From NCBI GenBank assembly GCA_002862135.1, contig PKCI01000098.1:1-64000 (forward strand): a stretch of DNA of 64,000 nt, given 5' to 3'. This document shows, in pieces, positions 16,907 through 26,046 of this stretch. Both the position numbers and the translations under genes were made by a program. Each line of letters begins with the position of its first letter. Position 1 is the stretch's first letter. The notes beneath the pieces are model-generated. The model searched no databases and had not been told where the DNA came from. It saw nothing but the letters and a program-made list of their open reading frames with translations. This stretch comes from Verrucomicrobiota bacterium (GTDB lineage Bacteria > Verrucomicrobiota > Verrucomicrobiia > Verrucomicrobiales > DEV007).

Positions 16907-19402
16907 TTACTTGGCCTCTGATTGAGCCTTTGCTTCGAGACGAAGCTGCTCAAGTCGTGACAGGGGTTTCTCCGTCGCCGGTTTGTTGTTGCTGGCTACT
17001 ACCTTAGTTTCGGCCGGTTTAGCCGCAGGAGCCTCTTTGGGTTTCGGATCGACACGGAGCGTTCCACCCATGCCAACGCGATGAACGATGGGCTGCCCCT
17101 CCTTCATGATTGTTACGGAGCAAAAGAGGTTCTTGTGCTGGCCGACCGGTGTTTTTTCCGAAGTCTGAATCGGAATATTCACCTCAGTGGTCGCCTGATC
17201 GATTTTCACGACCGGAACCGTCGAGTGCGCCGGGTTGGCATAGAGCTGGACGTCCGCCTCTCCACCGAAGTCACGAAGTTTGGTCACCGCCGCAACCATA
17301 TTTGCCTGCTCACCCTGGCGAGCTGTGGTGAGGTTGAGTTTCATGCTCACGAACGGCTCCTCGACTGAGAGTTTCACGAAAGGAGTTGCCGTGACCATGA
17401 GTCCCTTGCCATCGTCAGACTCAGCGAGAACAGTCAGGTTCCAGGTATTCAACTCAGCCGTCGCGCTGGCATTCAATTCGTATTCGATGGTAGTATCCTT
17501 TTCATTGAACACAACCGTCGCCGGACTGGTGACACCCGGAGGCTTCCAGAGAAGGCGCGCAGTGATCTTCTTGTCGTAGCCATCTTTTCGATGGGCATGA
17601 ACTTTCAGTTTCATCGATCCGTTGCGGACGAGTGGTACCTTGGGCTGCTCAATGGTGACGCTGAACGGAATCTCATCCACCACAGCCACAGGCACGCGGT
17701 CGTGCAGACGAGTGTAGTATTCGACGCCGTTCTGTGGCCCTCGCACTAGGTCGAGTGACTGCTTGAACTCTCCCACGACGGGACCGTCCGGATCCGTGCT
17801 CTTGGCAAGGAGCTTGTACATGCCGCCTGCTACCGGGGCATCGGGAGCTGCTTTCAAGAGAATCGGAAACTGGCTCACCGTCTTAGGAATCGGTGCTGAC
17901 TCCCAGTTCACACCCCCGGGCAACTCAGGCATATCGAATACCAGTTCGCCAGACATATTCTGTCGGGAAGTGTTAACCACCATAGCGTAGTAGTTGCCGC
18001 GAGGAACATTGAACTGCTTGCGATACTGCAGCTGGCGACGAAGCATTTCAGGCATCGTTACATTAATCGCAGGGCTGCGCGGCTGAGCTTCAATCCGGTA
18101 AACGAAATTCGGGCCACCGTTGTTGAGCATGTCACGCATCCTGACAAAATACTCACCGTCGGCCGGCGCCTTGAAATCAACGCGGCTGTCTTTAGTCCCG
18201 TCAGCATCATCGCTACCGGCGATCGACTTCATGTCAGCGTCGTAGATACTCAGCACAGGATCGACCGGCGAACCGATCGTGTTGGCATACGCGCGAAAGC
18301 GGAAACTTTGGCTCTTCTTGGCAGTGAACTTGAAGTAGTCAATGTCCCCCGGTTGCTCGAGGATACCGTTGAAAGCGACCGGTAAGGTGCCCTCATAAAG
18401 ATTTGGCTCTCTACTGGAATTATTAGGCTCAGTCTCGAGGAAGTTGTCGAACTCACTCACGCGAACCGGATTCGGTGAAGGCGGCCTCATTCCTCCCTGA
18501 GCACCGAAAACGCCGTAAGAGCCTTCCACTGTTTTTGACGGCAACTTAGCCTTGGTGGAATAATCCCCTTTAACGTCGCCGATTAGTTTGAACTCAGCTT
18601 CCGAACCCGCCCTGGCTCCGGCCGGGTAAATGGCCAACGGACGCGGGAAATTACCAATATGAGCACGATAGCGTCCGCGCCCCTGGTAGGCACTGTCGCG
18701 AACCTCAACGATATATTCGCCGTCTTCGGGAATTACCACGGAGAGAATAGACTCCTGCTTCAGCAGGGCGGAACCGTCAGCGGAAGCGATCTCAAAACGA
18801 TCCTTGTTCAAAATAGAAACAAATGGGTCGATTGCGATGTTGTTGGTAATGTTATTGATCCGGAGACCTTCGATCTCAACCGAAAGGCGGTCGCCTTTCT
18901 TGGCGGTCACTTGGTAATAGTCCGTTTCCTCGGACTTAGCTTCAGCTTCAATAGTGACATTGAGATCGATTTTCTGAGGGTTTTCGAAGTCATCATTGGG
19001 CTCGACCTCAGCCACGTTAGGAAACTGCGAAACCCAGAAGTTGCGGGCGTAACTCACGCCAGTGCGACAGCGGAGGCGCAGGTGATGCTCGCCAAGTCGG
19101 CAATCGGGAGCAATCACAAGAGTGGTCTCGACTTTCTTATCATCGATGACCTTCAACTCCTTCACGGAGATACCAGGGTGATGGAACATGATCTCCTCGG
19201 CATCACTGAGACGTGAACCATAAAAAATTACCTTCTGTTCCGTTCCAGCCTGGGCCCCTCGCGGAATTGTGGTGGTGAACGAGGGATTGGCGGCCTCAAC
19301 GCTGCTAACTGCCAGCATACCGGTAAGCAGCACAAGTGCTGCCACCAACTTACCGGCATTTGCCGCAAAAGCCGCACTCTGAGAATTCAGAATACGATTC
19401 AT
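16907..19402 (-). CDS. PPC-domain secreted protein
   Basis: An 831-residue exported protein; the hydrophobic signal lies unusually late (about 17-37), cut near SSVEAANPSF. Two pre-peptidase C-terminal (PPC) domains are visible. The first starts at EVEPNDDFENPQKIDL, with SEETDYYQVTAKKGDRL after it. The second starts at ETEPNNSSREPNLYEG, with QPGDIDYFKFTAKKSQSFRF. The N-terminal 40-130 region looks like an IPT/TIG-type beta domain. The C-terminal 70 residues are Ala/Lys/Pro-rich and likely disordered. PPC domains are Ca-binding beta sandwiches of secreted proteins. It lies 23 nt after the DUF1501 stop and 43 nt before the cytochrome gene, so the three form one operon and probably one extracytoplasmic assembly. 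Confidence 0.88.
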   Translation of the reverse strand: MNRILNSQSAAFAANAGKLVAALVLLTGMLAVSSVEAANPSFTTTIPRGAQAGTEQKVIFYGSRLSDAEEIMFHHPGISVKELKVIDDKKVETTLVIAPDCRLGEHHLRLRCRTGVSYARNFWVSQFPNVAEVEPNDDFENPQKIDLNVTIEAEAKSEETDYYQVTAKKGDRLSVEIEGLRINNITNNIAIDPFVSILNKDRFEIASADGSALLKQESILSVVIPEDGEYIVEVRDSAYQGRGRYRAHIGNFPRPLAIYPAGARAGSEAEFKLIGDVKGDYSTKAKLPSKTVEGSYGVFGAQGGMRPPSPNPVRVSEFDNFLETEPNNSSREPNLYEGTLPVAFNGILEQPGDIDYFKFTAKKSQSFRFRAYANTIGSPVDPVLSIYDADMKSIAGSDDADGTKDSRVDFKAPADGEYFVRMRDMLNNGGPNFVYRIEAQPRSPAINVTMPEMLRRQLQYRKQFNVPRGNYYAMVVNTSRQNMSGELVFDMPELPGGVNWESAPIPKTVSQFPILLKAAPDAPVAGGMYKLLAKSTDPDGPVVGEFKQSLDLVRGPQNGVEYYTRLHDRVPVAVVDEIPFSVTIEQPKVPLVRNGSMKLKVHAHRKDGYDKKITARLLWKPPGVTSPATVVFNEKDTTIEYELNASATAELNTWNLTVLAESDDGKGLMVTATPFVKLSVEEPFVSMKLNLTTARQGEQANMVAAVTKLRDFGGEADVQLYANPAHSTVPVVKIDQATTEVNIPIQTSEKTPVGQHKNLFCSVTIMKEGQPIVHRVGMGGTLRVDPKPKEAPAAKPAETKVVASNNKPATEKPLSRLEQLRLEAKAQSEAK

Positions 19403-19425
19403 ATCGGTGCTAAGTGGGAAAAGGA

Positions 19426-20760
19426 TTAGACGGCCGAACGCTTCTCAATCAGCTCTTCGATCACATCTCCGCCATCGACGATTTCCATCGGGCGAGGTCC
19501 GGGTGCGATGAGCTCCTTGTCGGCATTGATGCCGAGTTGGGCGTAAACAGTCTTGGCAAACGATTGCACGTCCACCGGGTTAGTGTCAGGCTCGGAAGCA
19601 AGTGCGTCAGAAGATCCGTAGACAAATCCTCGCTTGATACCTCCACCGGCAAGCATCGTGGAGAACACGCGGGGCCAGTGATCGCGACCGTCGGTCTTAT
19701 TGATCTTCGGCGTGCGTCCGAATTCGGAAGAAACCATCACGAGTGTGGAGTCAAGGAGTCCACGCTCATCAAGATCGGTGAGGAGAGTCGCGAGCGCCTT
19801 GTCGAACGATGGCACCTGGCGGGCAATGTTGTCTTTGATGCGATCGTGGTGGTCCCAGCTACCGTAAGTCATCGTCACGAGGCGAACCCCGGATTCGACA
19901 AGACGACGGGAGAGAAGCATGCGCATTCCGGCCTGACTCTTGCCATACCGCTCCTTCGTCTTTTCGTCCTCCTTGGTGAGATCGAAAGCATCGCGTGCTT
20001 CGGGAGAGCCAATCAAGCTGTAGGCGCGCTGGTAAAATGAATCCATCGCATCAATCTGATCCGCCTGTTCCATGCCCCGAAAATGGCTGTCAACCGCCTC
20101 AAGCAGCGTGCGGCGGCGCTCGAAACGTGCTGGGTCCACGCCGCTCGGCAGAGTCAGGTCACGCACTCGAAAACTGTCGCTCGCAGGATCGCTGCCGACA
20201 GAGAATGGGCCATACATTGAACTGAGATAGCCGGTTCCGGCAAATTCATTTGGCTGGTTTGGCACGCAGACGTAGGGAGGAAGGCTCTTGCGGGGACCAA
20301 ACTCATGAGAAATCACGGAACCGAAGCTCGGGAATTTGATCGCCGGGCTCGGGCGATAGCCGGTGAACATGTTGTGAGTGCCCCGCTCGTGAGCCGCCTC
20401 ACCGTGTGTCATGGACCGAATCACTGTCATCTTGTCAGCCACCTTGGCCAGGTTTTTGAAATTCTCGCTGAACTGGAGACCAGCCACGTTGGTGTCAATC
20501 GCCTTATAGGGTCCTCGATACTCGGACGGCGCAAAGGGCTTCGGGTCCCACGTTTCCTGGTGAGCCATTCCACCGGGGAGGTAAATGTGAATCAGTGATT
20601 TGGCGACACCCTCCCTCGACTCGTAGAATTTGGCTTGAGCTCTGCTTTCGACCTTAAGTAGTTCAGGCAATGAGAGTCCTAAACCCGCAGCGAAACCGAC
20701 CTGGAGCATCTCCCGTCGGTTTGCAATGCCTGATTGGTTGAATCCTGAGCAGCCTTTCAT
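19426..20760 (-). CDS. DUF1501 family protein with Tat-type signal
   Basis: A 444-residue protein of the DUF1501 family, which has an alkaline-phosphatase/sulfatase-like fold. The N-terminus GIANRREMLQVGFAAGLGLS contains a twin-arginine-type motif, so export in folded form is likely. Family marks include HIYLPGGMAHQETWDPKP, ERGTHNMFTGYRPSPA, VTMTYGSWDHHDRI and SSEFGRTPKINKTDGRDHWP. The second half has His/Asp residues placed as in metal-binding phosphatase-like enzymes. DUF1501 genes accompany DUF1549/DUF1553 cytochrome genes in PVC bacteria; here the order is DUF1501, PPC protein, cytochrome. The molecular function is not established. It is divergent from the WD40-cytochrome gene across a 328-nt region. 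Confidence 0.93.
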   Translation of the reverse strand: MKGCSGFNQSGIANRREMLQVGFAAGLGLSLPELLKVESRAQAKFYESREGVAKSLIHIYLPGGMAHQETWDPKPFAPSEYRGPYKAIDTNVAGLQFSENFKNLAKVADKMTVIRSMTHGEAAHERGTHNMFTGYRPSPAIKFPSFGSVISHEFGPRKSLPPYVCVPNQPNEFAGTGYLSSMYGPFSVGSDPASDSFRVRDLTLPSGVDPARFERRRTLLEAVDSHFRGMEQADQIDAMDSFYQRAYSLIGSPEARDAFDLTKEDEKTKERYGKSQAGMRMLLSRRLVESGVRLVTMTYGSWDHHDRIKDNIARQVPSFDKALATLLTDLDERGLLDSTLVMVSSEFGRTPKINKTDGRDHWPRVFSTMLAGGGIKRGFVYGSSDALASEPDTNPVDVQSFAKTVYAQLGINADKELIAPGPRPMEIVDGGDVIEELIEKRSAV

Positions 20761-20784
20761 GATGAATGTTTGTTTTGGTGTTGT

Positions 20785-20813
20785 AGGAACAGATTAAACG
20801 AAGGAACAGATTA
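20785..20813. repeat. Two direct copies of AGGAACAGATTA, 17 bp apart
   Basis: The 12-mer occurs at 20785-20796 and 20802-20813, both exact. They lie 25-53 nt upstream of the DUF1501 start codon, in its leader. On the minus strand each reads TAATCTGTTCCT. A spacing of 17 bp is not a full helical multiple. A regulator or RNA-binding site is possible but unproven. Confidence 0.6.
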
Positions 20814-20965
20814 GAAGCAATGCTTAACCTATCCTAATTTTAACTTACCCCCAATCGGCACATTACGAAAAGGCGTGTGTGAGACAGTTCATATGCCCCT
20901 TTTGAGCTATATAGAGCCTGCCTTTCCGCGATGATATTTCAGCAGGACGAGTGCCTCCAGAGACG

Positions 20966-20971
20966 TATAAT
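20966..20971 (+). promoter_or_regulatory. Candidate -10 element (TATAAT) for the WD40-cytochrome gene
   Basis: A perfect TATAAT lies 118 nt upstream of the start codon of the WD40-cytochrome gene. No good -35 hexamer is found 16-18 nt upstream, so this is only a weak proposal. If correct, the transcript would carry a leader of about 110 nt that contains the GCTCAGA/TCTGAGC hairpin. Confidence 0.25.
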
Positions 20972-21088
20972 TTAAGAATAGTTCAACATTTTGCAGCAAC
21001 TGCTCAGAAACCGTCTCCAAATCCGTCTCTGAGCGGGCTCGTGCTGAAGCATTCTCTCTCAAACGATTATTGAACGCGGCATTCCTCC

Positions 21089-24000
21089 ATGAAAGCGAAA
21101 TACCTTGTTGTAATGACCCTTGTGTTACACCTTCCGAGCCTCCTGCTGCCCTCCGATGGGCCTAAATCGGGTGAAAAGGTGACCTTTGTCGATCACGTTC
21201 TGCCGATCCTCGAAGACAAGTGCGTCAATTGCCACAATCCTGACGAATCCAAGGGTGGTTTGGACCTCTCCACCTACTCAGGCACTCTCACTGGAGGATC
21301 TGGGGGCGAAATCGTGATTGCCGAAGATCCCGGCAATTCCCGCCTTTTTTCTCTTTCCGCTCATCTTGAGGAGCCTGTCATGCCTCCGAGAGGCACCAAG
21401 GCCTCCGAGAAAGAGCTCAAAATTCTTTCTGACTGGATTTCAGGTGGGATTCTTGAAACTTCCAGCAGCACCGCCAGGAAGTCGGACAAGCCCAAAATTG
21501 ACTTCGACTCCATCACTTCTACCGGCAAGCCCGAAGGGCCTCCCGCAATGCCCGAGCACCTTCTGCTCGAACCGGCTGTAGTCACGGAGCGCCCCAATTC
21601 TATCCTCGCCATGGCCCATAGCCCGTGGGCCCCGATCCTTGCGGTGGCCGGTCAGAAGCAGGTGCTGCTGTACCACTCCGAGGATTTCGATCTTCTCGGT
21701 GTTCTTACCTATCCCGAGGGTTTTCCCCAAACCCTCTCCTTCAGCCCCAACGGCGCCTACCTCTTTTGTGGCGGCGGCCGCGCGGGAAAATCCGGGAATG
21801 TCGTGGCATGGGACATCAAGACCGGGGAGCGCATCATTGAAGTCGGCAAAGAATACGACTGCGTTCTTGGAGCTGACGTGTCCCCTGACCTCAAGCGCGC
21901 TGTCATGGGCGGCCCCGGCCGTAATATCAAAATCTGGGACACCGTCGCCGGCGAGCAGATCGCCAGCATTAAAAAGCACACTGATTGGATGCTATCCGCA
22001 GCCTACAGCCCGGATGGTGTAATTTTCGCGACTGGCGGACGGGGCGGCGACCTCTACACCTGGGAGGCCGCGACCGGATACGAATTCTTCACTCTCAAGG
22101 GTCACACGAAGGGAGTCACCGCTCTTTCCTGGCGCTCCGATGGCAACGTTCTGGCTTCCAGCAGTGAGGACGGACAGATTATCCTCTGGGAAATGAATGA
22201 GGGCAGCCAGGTCAAGAAATGGAACGCCCACCCGGGCGGCGCTCTCTCTGTCGCTTTCGCTCCAAACGGCAACCTTGTCTCGGTCGGCCGCGACAAGACT
22301 CTAAAGATCTGGCAGGGGGACGGCAAACAGCTCAAATCCATCGCTGCCTCCAGTGATGTCGTTCTCAGCGTCGCTATCAGCCACGACACCGCCCGCGTTT
22401 TCAGTGGGGACATCTTCGGCAACATTAAGGTCTGGAACGTTGAGTCGGGAGCCGAGCTTGCCAGCATCGACCCAAATCCGCCGACGATCGACGATCAGCT
22501 CGCCTATTCCGAACAGCGCATTCGCGAACTTACCGGCGAACTGCCCAAGCTCAAAGCCGAGGTCGAGACCGTTTCAAGGGAACTCGCCGGTGCCCGCGCC
22601 GCACTTGCCGAGATTGACAAAAATACCAACACCGCTCACCAAGCGCTGAAGACGAAACAGGCCACCGTCGCCAAAATGAGTCAGCAAATCGAAGTCCTGA
22701 CAGCCCAAGTGACGCAGGAGCAGGAGGCTGCCAATGCGAAAGACGCCCTAGTCGCCAAAACGACTGAGTCGCTCACTCAGGTAAGCGCCAAATTAAAGGC
22801 AAGCCAGGACAGAGCCGCTGCACTCAACGCCACGATTGCCGAGAACGAGGCGGCCCTTAAAGCAGCCACTGACTCACTCAATGCGGCAAAAGCTGAGGCA
22901 GTTAAACTGGGCCTTCCCGCTGATCAAACGCAAAGGTATGATCAGCTCGCCGCCTCCTTCGCTCAGGCCAACAAGGCCAGTAAGGACATTAGGGCAGCTC
23001 TCGATGCCAAGGCCCGTGTCACCCAGCAGGTAATCTCAAAGGTTAGCGAAGCGAAAAAGGCATCTGCTGTGACGGCAGAGCAACTTGAGAAGCGTCAGAC
23101 CGCTCTAGCCAGCGCTGAAATAGAGTTGACCGATGCCACCAGCGCACGCACCAAGGCAGGTGCAGCCATGAAGAACGCTTCAAAGGATGGACAACCCGCT
23201 CCCCAAAACATTGTCAACGCGCAAAAAGCTGCCCTTGATGCCGAGCAGCAGGCCCGCGCGGCAGCTGAAGCCGCCCGCAAAGCAGTTGCCGCCGCTGACG
23301 CTGTCCATCAGAAAAACGAGGGAGCACGCATACAGATTGAAACTCAACTCGCAGCCGCCAATGCTGAACTCAAGAAGGCTCAGGATGCCTACGCAGCAGC
23401 TCAGGCTAAGCGCAACCAGGCAGACGCCGCCTTGAAACCCTTTCGCGATGCCCTTGCCAGCGGTAACGCTCGCGTTCAGAAAGCGCAGCAGAGTCTCACC
23501 GCAAAAACAACGGCACACCAAGCTGCTAACAAAACCTATCAAGCCAATAAAGCTCAGGCCGGTGCTGCCAGAAAAACGCTGGCTGATGTCACCGCAACCA
23601 TTAATCAATACAGGGTCGTCCTGACGAAAGAGCAGGAAGAAGCCAAGGCCGCCACCGATGCTGTCAACGCAAAGCGCGTCCAGCTCGATGCAGCGCACAA
23701 GCAATACGCCGCTCAGCAGGAAGCAATAAAGAAAGCCGAAGCTACTGTCGCCAACGCCACCAAGGCCAAAGAGGCTGCTCAAGCCAAGTTGACTGCAATT
23801 GCGAAGAAAGAGGCCGACACTAAGTCGTCGATCGCTTCCGCCGAGGCAGAACTCGTGTCCAGCCAGTTCCTGGTCAAAAAGTGGGAGGCCGCGGCCATCA
23901 ACCTAACTGCCCACGAAGAGTCTAAGGAACTCGTTGAAATGACAGAGGAGCTCGCTGAGCTCAAGGAAGAGGAAACCGAAGCCAAAGCCCAAGTCGCGGA

Positions 24001-24592
24001 AGCCACTCAATCACGCGTCGATGCCGAAAAGACACTCGCCAATGCGAAAAGCACTGTTGCCGCTGGCAATCAGACGCTTCGCGAACAATCCGCCAATGTC
24101 CTTGAGCATGCGCTCGAACTTGTCGCGAACCGTGCTGTTGCCGATCTTCGTGAAGATGTTGAGGAATCGATAACCCCCGCTACCAATAACATCGACCAGG
24201 CAACTGGGGTCGCATCGGACGAAAAGCCCGTGAAAGGATCGGAAGAAATGATCGAAATGGTCGCTGCTGAAACGCTTGCTTACAAGACCCGGGATCAACT
24301 CAGCTTTGAAGTCAAAATGCTTCGTGGCCGTCTCGGTGAACTGGAAAGTCTTCTTGAACACTCGTTTAGCGAGGCAGGTAAGACGAAGGCCACTGTAGAC
24401 CGGGCTGCTAAAGTCGCTCGCGAAACACCGCAAGTGATTGCCGAGCGCACTCGATCAGAACAGGTCGCTGCCAGGGAATTTGCCGAAGCGGGAGCTGAGC
24501 GTGCCGAGCAGGAGCAACAACTGAACGAACAGCACAAGCTTGTCGAAGGGTTAAGGGCCCAGTACTTCGCGACTGTTCCAAAACGGAATTAA
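21089..24592 (+). CDS. Cytochrome c-WD40-coiled-coil fusion protein
   Basis: A 1167-residue secreted protein in three parts. A signal peptide (1-21) and a PSCyt1 domain come first, with CVNCH at 45-49 and a candidate Met ligand in EEPVMPPRG (about 98). A WD40 propeller follows, about residues 170-465, with repeats ending in NVVAWDIKTGE, NIKIWDTVAGE, LYTWEAATG, IILWEMNEGS, LKIWQGDGK and IKVWNVESG. From about 480 to 1010 and again near the end the sequence is Ala/Lys/Glu/Gln-rich with heptad character, so a very long coiled coil is expected. The cytochrome domain is the same type as in the divergent DUF1549/DUF1553 protein. A periplasmic scaffold or spacer tied to that system is a plausible inference. 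It ends 2 nt from the convergent sulfatase gene. Confidence 0.88.
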   Translation: MKAKYLVVMTLVLHLPSLLLPSDGPKSGEKVTFVDHVLPILEDKCVNCHNPDESKGGLDLSTYSGTLTGGSGGEIVIAEDPGNSRLFSLSAHLEEPVMPPRGTKASEKELKILSDWISGGILETSSSTARKSDKPKIDFDSITSTGKPEGPPAMPEHLLLEPAVVTERPNSILAMAHSPWAPILAVAGQKQVLLYHSEDFDLLGVLTYPEGFPQTLSFSPNGAYLFCGGGRAGKSGNVVAWDIKTGERIIEVGKEYDCVLGADVSPDLKRAVMGGPGRNIKIWDTVAGEQIASIKKHTDWMLSAAYSPDGVIFATGGRGGDLYTWEAATGYEFFTLKGHTKGVTALSWRSDGNVLASSSEDGQIILWEMNEGSQVKKWNAHPGGALSVAFAPNGNLVSVGRDKTLKIWQGDGKQLKSIAASSDVVLSVAISHDTARVFSGDIFGNIKVWNVESGAELASIDPNPPTIDDQLAYSEQRIRELTGELPKLKAEVETVSRELAGARAALAEIDKNTNTAHQALKTKQATVAKMSQQIEVLTAQVTQEQEAANAKDALVAKTTESLTQVSAKLKASQDRAAALNATIAENEAALKAATDSLNAAKAEAVKLGLPADQTQRYDQLAASFAQANKASKDIRAALDAKARVTQQVISKVSEAKKASAVTAEQLEKRQTALASAEIELTDATSARTKAGAAMKNASKDGQPAPQNIVNAQKAALDAEQQARAAAEAARKAVAAADAVHQKNEGARIQIETQLAAANAELKKAQDAYAAAQAKRNQADAALKPFRDALASGNARVQKAQQSLTAKTTAHQAANKTYQANKAQAGAARKTLADVTATINQYRVVLTKEQEEAKAATDAVNAKRVQLDAAHKQYAAQQEAIKKAEATVANATKAKEAAQAKLTAIAKKEADTKSSIASAEAELVSSQFLVKKWEAAAINLTAHEESKELVEMTEELAELKEEETEAKAQVAEATQSRVDAEKTLANAKSTVAAGNQTLREQSANVLEHALELVANRAVADLREDVEESITPATNNIDQATGVASDEKPVKGSEEMIEMVAAETLAYKTRDQLSFEVKMLRGRLGELESLLEHSFSEAGKTKATVDRAAKVARETPQVIAERTRSEQVAAREFAEAGAERAEQEQQLNEQHKLVEGLRAQYFATVPKRN

Positions 24593-24594
24593 TT

Positions 24595-26043
24595 CTAATT
24601 CCTGCCCTTGTATTCGGGATTAGGAATCGGTAACTTGGCGCCGTCGAAGGTAAGTTGTTCGACAAGCGCCTTCTCCATGGCTTCGGCCCGCTCGGGGCTC
24701 GATTCGACCAAATTTTGCTCTTCTGAAAGATCGTCTCTCAAATTGTAGAGCTCCATGGGACCTTCCCAGAATTTAATTAGCTTCCAGTCACCTTCACGAA
24801 TAATGGAGTAGGGCCCTGGGTCGTGGCGGTAGTGGGGAAAGTGCCAAAACAGAGTATCGCGGTCACCCCCGACTATCTCCCCGCTTTGGAGATGAGACAC
24901 CAATGAAACCCCGTCGACCTCACGATCCTCGGGAAGCGCCACACCGGCCATATCGAGAAAGGTCGGAAAAATATCTACCGAAGTTACCGGAAAGTCGCTG
25001 ACCGTTCCAGCCGGAATCTGCCCCGGCCACCTAACAAGAAACGGCACGCGAATCCCTCCCTCATACGCGTAGCCCTTCCCGCTTCGGAGCGGTGCATTGT
25101 CTGTAGGACTGCCGTTGCGATCGAGCCCACCATTGTCGCTGGTGAAAAGAATCACGGTACGATCATCAATTTTGAGTTCTTCCAATTCTTCCATGACCAT
25201 TCTCATGGAATCATCAACGGACTCGACCATCGCGGCATACTTCGCATTGGCCTGGGTAACTCCGGGAGTATCCTCGTATTTCGCAGCCACTTCCGGAATG
25301 GCCTGGATTGGGGTGTGAACCGCGTAGTGGGAAATCTGGATGAAGAAAGGCTCGTCCTTCCAATTGCGAATCAATTCAACGGCTTCAGCCCCTTCCCGGT
25401 GGGTCAGATATTCTCCTTCCTTTCGGCCAGGAAGTTTGTAGATCCCCTCACGCAGAGACTCATGCTTGCCTTTTGGCTGATTGTAAGGATCGAAGAATGA
25501 AGGAGGCTGACCGTAGTCGCAACCGCCCCGATTTTCAGCAAAGCCCTGGTATTCCGGATACCATTCCGGATCGCCCAAGTGCCACTTCCCAATGTAGGCC
25601 GTCTGGTAGCCTTCTTCGTTCAACACTTCTGCGATCGTGATTTCCTCATGCTCCATCCAAAACGGATTTGGCGGGCAAAGCAGCTTACGATTGTTGTTAC
25701 CGACATACTCCATAGGATTTGCCTCCGGTGTCCCCTTGCCACCTCGCTGGAAACGGGAGCGAATCCAGTCTGTCACCCCGAGACGATGCGGGTGCCGCCC
25801 CGTCTGCACGGCTGCGCGCGATGGAGAACAAACGGCACACCCGGCGTAGCCGTTGGTAAAGCGCATCCCCTCTTCAGCGAGCCGATCAATACTCGGGGTG
25901 CGATAGAAGTCACTTCCCTGACAGGATAGGTCCATCCAGCCCATGTCGTCGACAAGGACAAGAATGAAGTTCAGCGGCTTTTCTTCAGCCCATCCCCATG
26001 ATGAGAGGGCCAGAAGGCACAGTGGCAGGATTTGGATTCTCAT
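24595..26043 (-). CDS. Sulfatase (arylsulfatase family, formylglycine type)
   Basis: A 482-residue secreted sulfatase. The signal peptide is MRIQILPLCLLALSSWGWAE. The sulfatase signature CSPSR starts at residue 72, and this Cys would be converted to formylglycine; AAVQTGRHPHRLG follows. Metal ligands are seen in LVDDMGW (D32, D33) and FTSDNGG. The ATG at 26043 is preferred over a TTG one codon upstream. It follows the Gfo/Idh/MocA dehydrogenase with almost no gap, so the two are co-transcribed. Sulfatases are strongly expanded in marine PVC bacteria, where they desulfate polysaccharides; the substrate here is unknown. The maturing enzyme gene is not in the window. Confidence 0.95.
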   Translation of the reverse strand: MRIQILPLCLLALSSWGWAEEKPLNFILVLVDDMGWMDLSCQGSDFYRTPSIDRLAEEGMRFTNGYAGCAVCSPSRAAVQTGRHPHRLGVTDWIRSRFQRGGKGTPEANPMEYVGNNNRKLLCPPNPFWMEHEEITIAEVLNEEGYQTAYIGKWHLGDPEWYPEYQGFAENRGGCDYGQPPSFFDPYNQPKGKHESLREGIYKLPGRKEGEYLTHREGAEAVELIRNWKDEPFFIQISHYAVHTPIQAIPEVAAKYEDTPGVTQANAKYAAMVESVDDSMRMVMEELEELKIDDRTVILFTSDNGGLDRNGSPTDNAPLRSGKGYAYEGGIRVPFLVRWPGQIPAGTVSDFPVTSVDIFPTFLDMAGVALPEDREVDGVSLVSHLQSGEIVGGDRDTLFWHFPHYRHDPGPYSIIREGDWKLIKFWEGPMELYNLRDDLSEEQNLVESSPERAEAMEKALVEQLTFDGAKLPIPNPEYKGRN

Positions 26044-26046
26044 CAA

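Larger units (their letters stand above)
20761..21088. promoter_or_regulatory. Divergent regulatory region between the DUF1501 operon and the WD40-cytochrome gene
   Basis: A 328-nt non-coding region with no convincing gene in any frame. It must hold the promoters for both directions. Visible structure: a 12-nt direct repeat near the DUF1501 start, a TATAAT at 20966-20971, an 8-bp inverted pair CAGAGACG (20958-20965) and CGTCTCTG (21024-21031), and a 7-bp pair GCTCAGA (21002-21008) and TCTGAGC (21028-21034). I could not assign a -35 element with confidence on either strand. Confidence 0.55.

Noticed and set aside
19414-20040. A 208-codon plus-strand frame opposite the DUF1501 gene
   Set aside because: Antisense to a well-supported family gene, with His/Arg-rich composition typical of shadows.
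23180-23782. A 200-codon minus-strand frame inside the WD40-cytochrome gene
   Set aside because: It is antisense to the Ala/Lys-rich coiled coil, and its Leu/Ser/Gly/Cys composition mirrors that. No start context or homology is visible.
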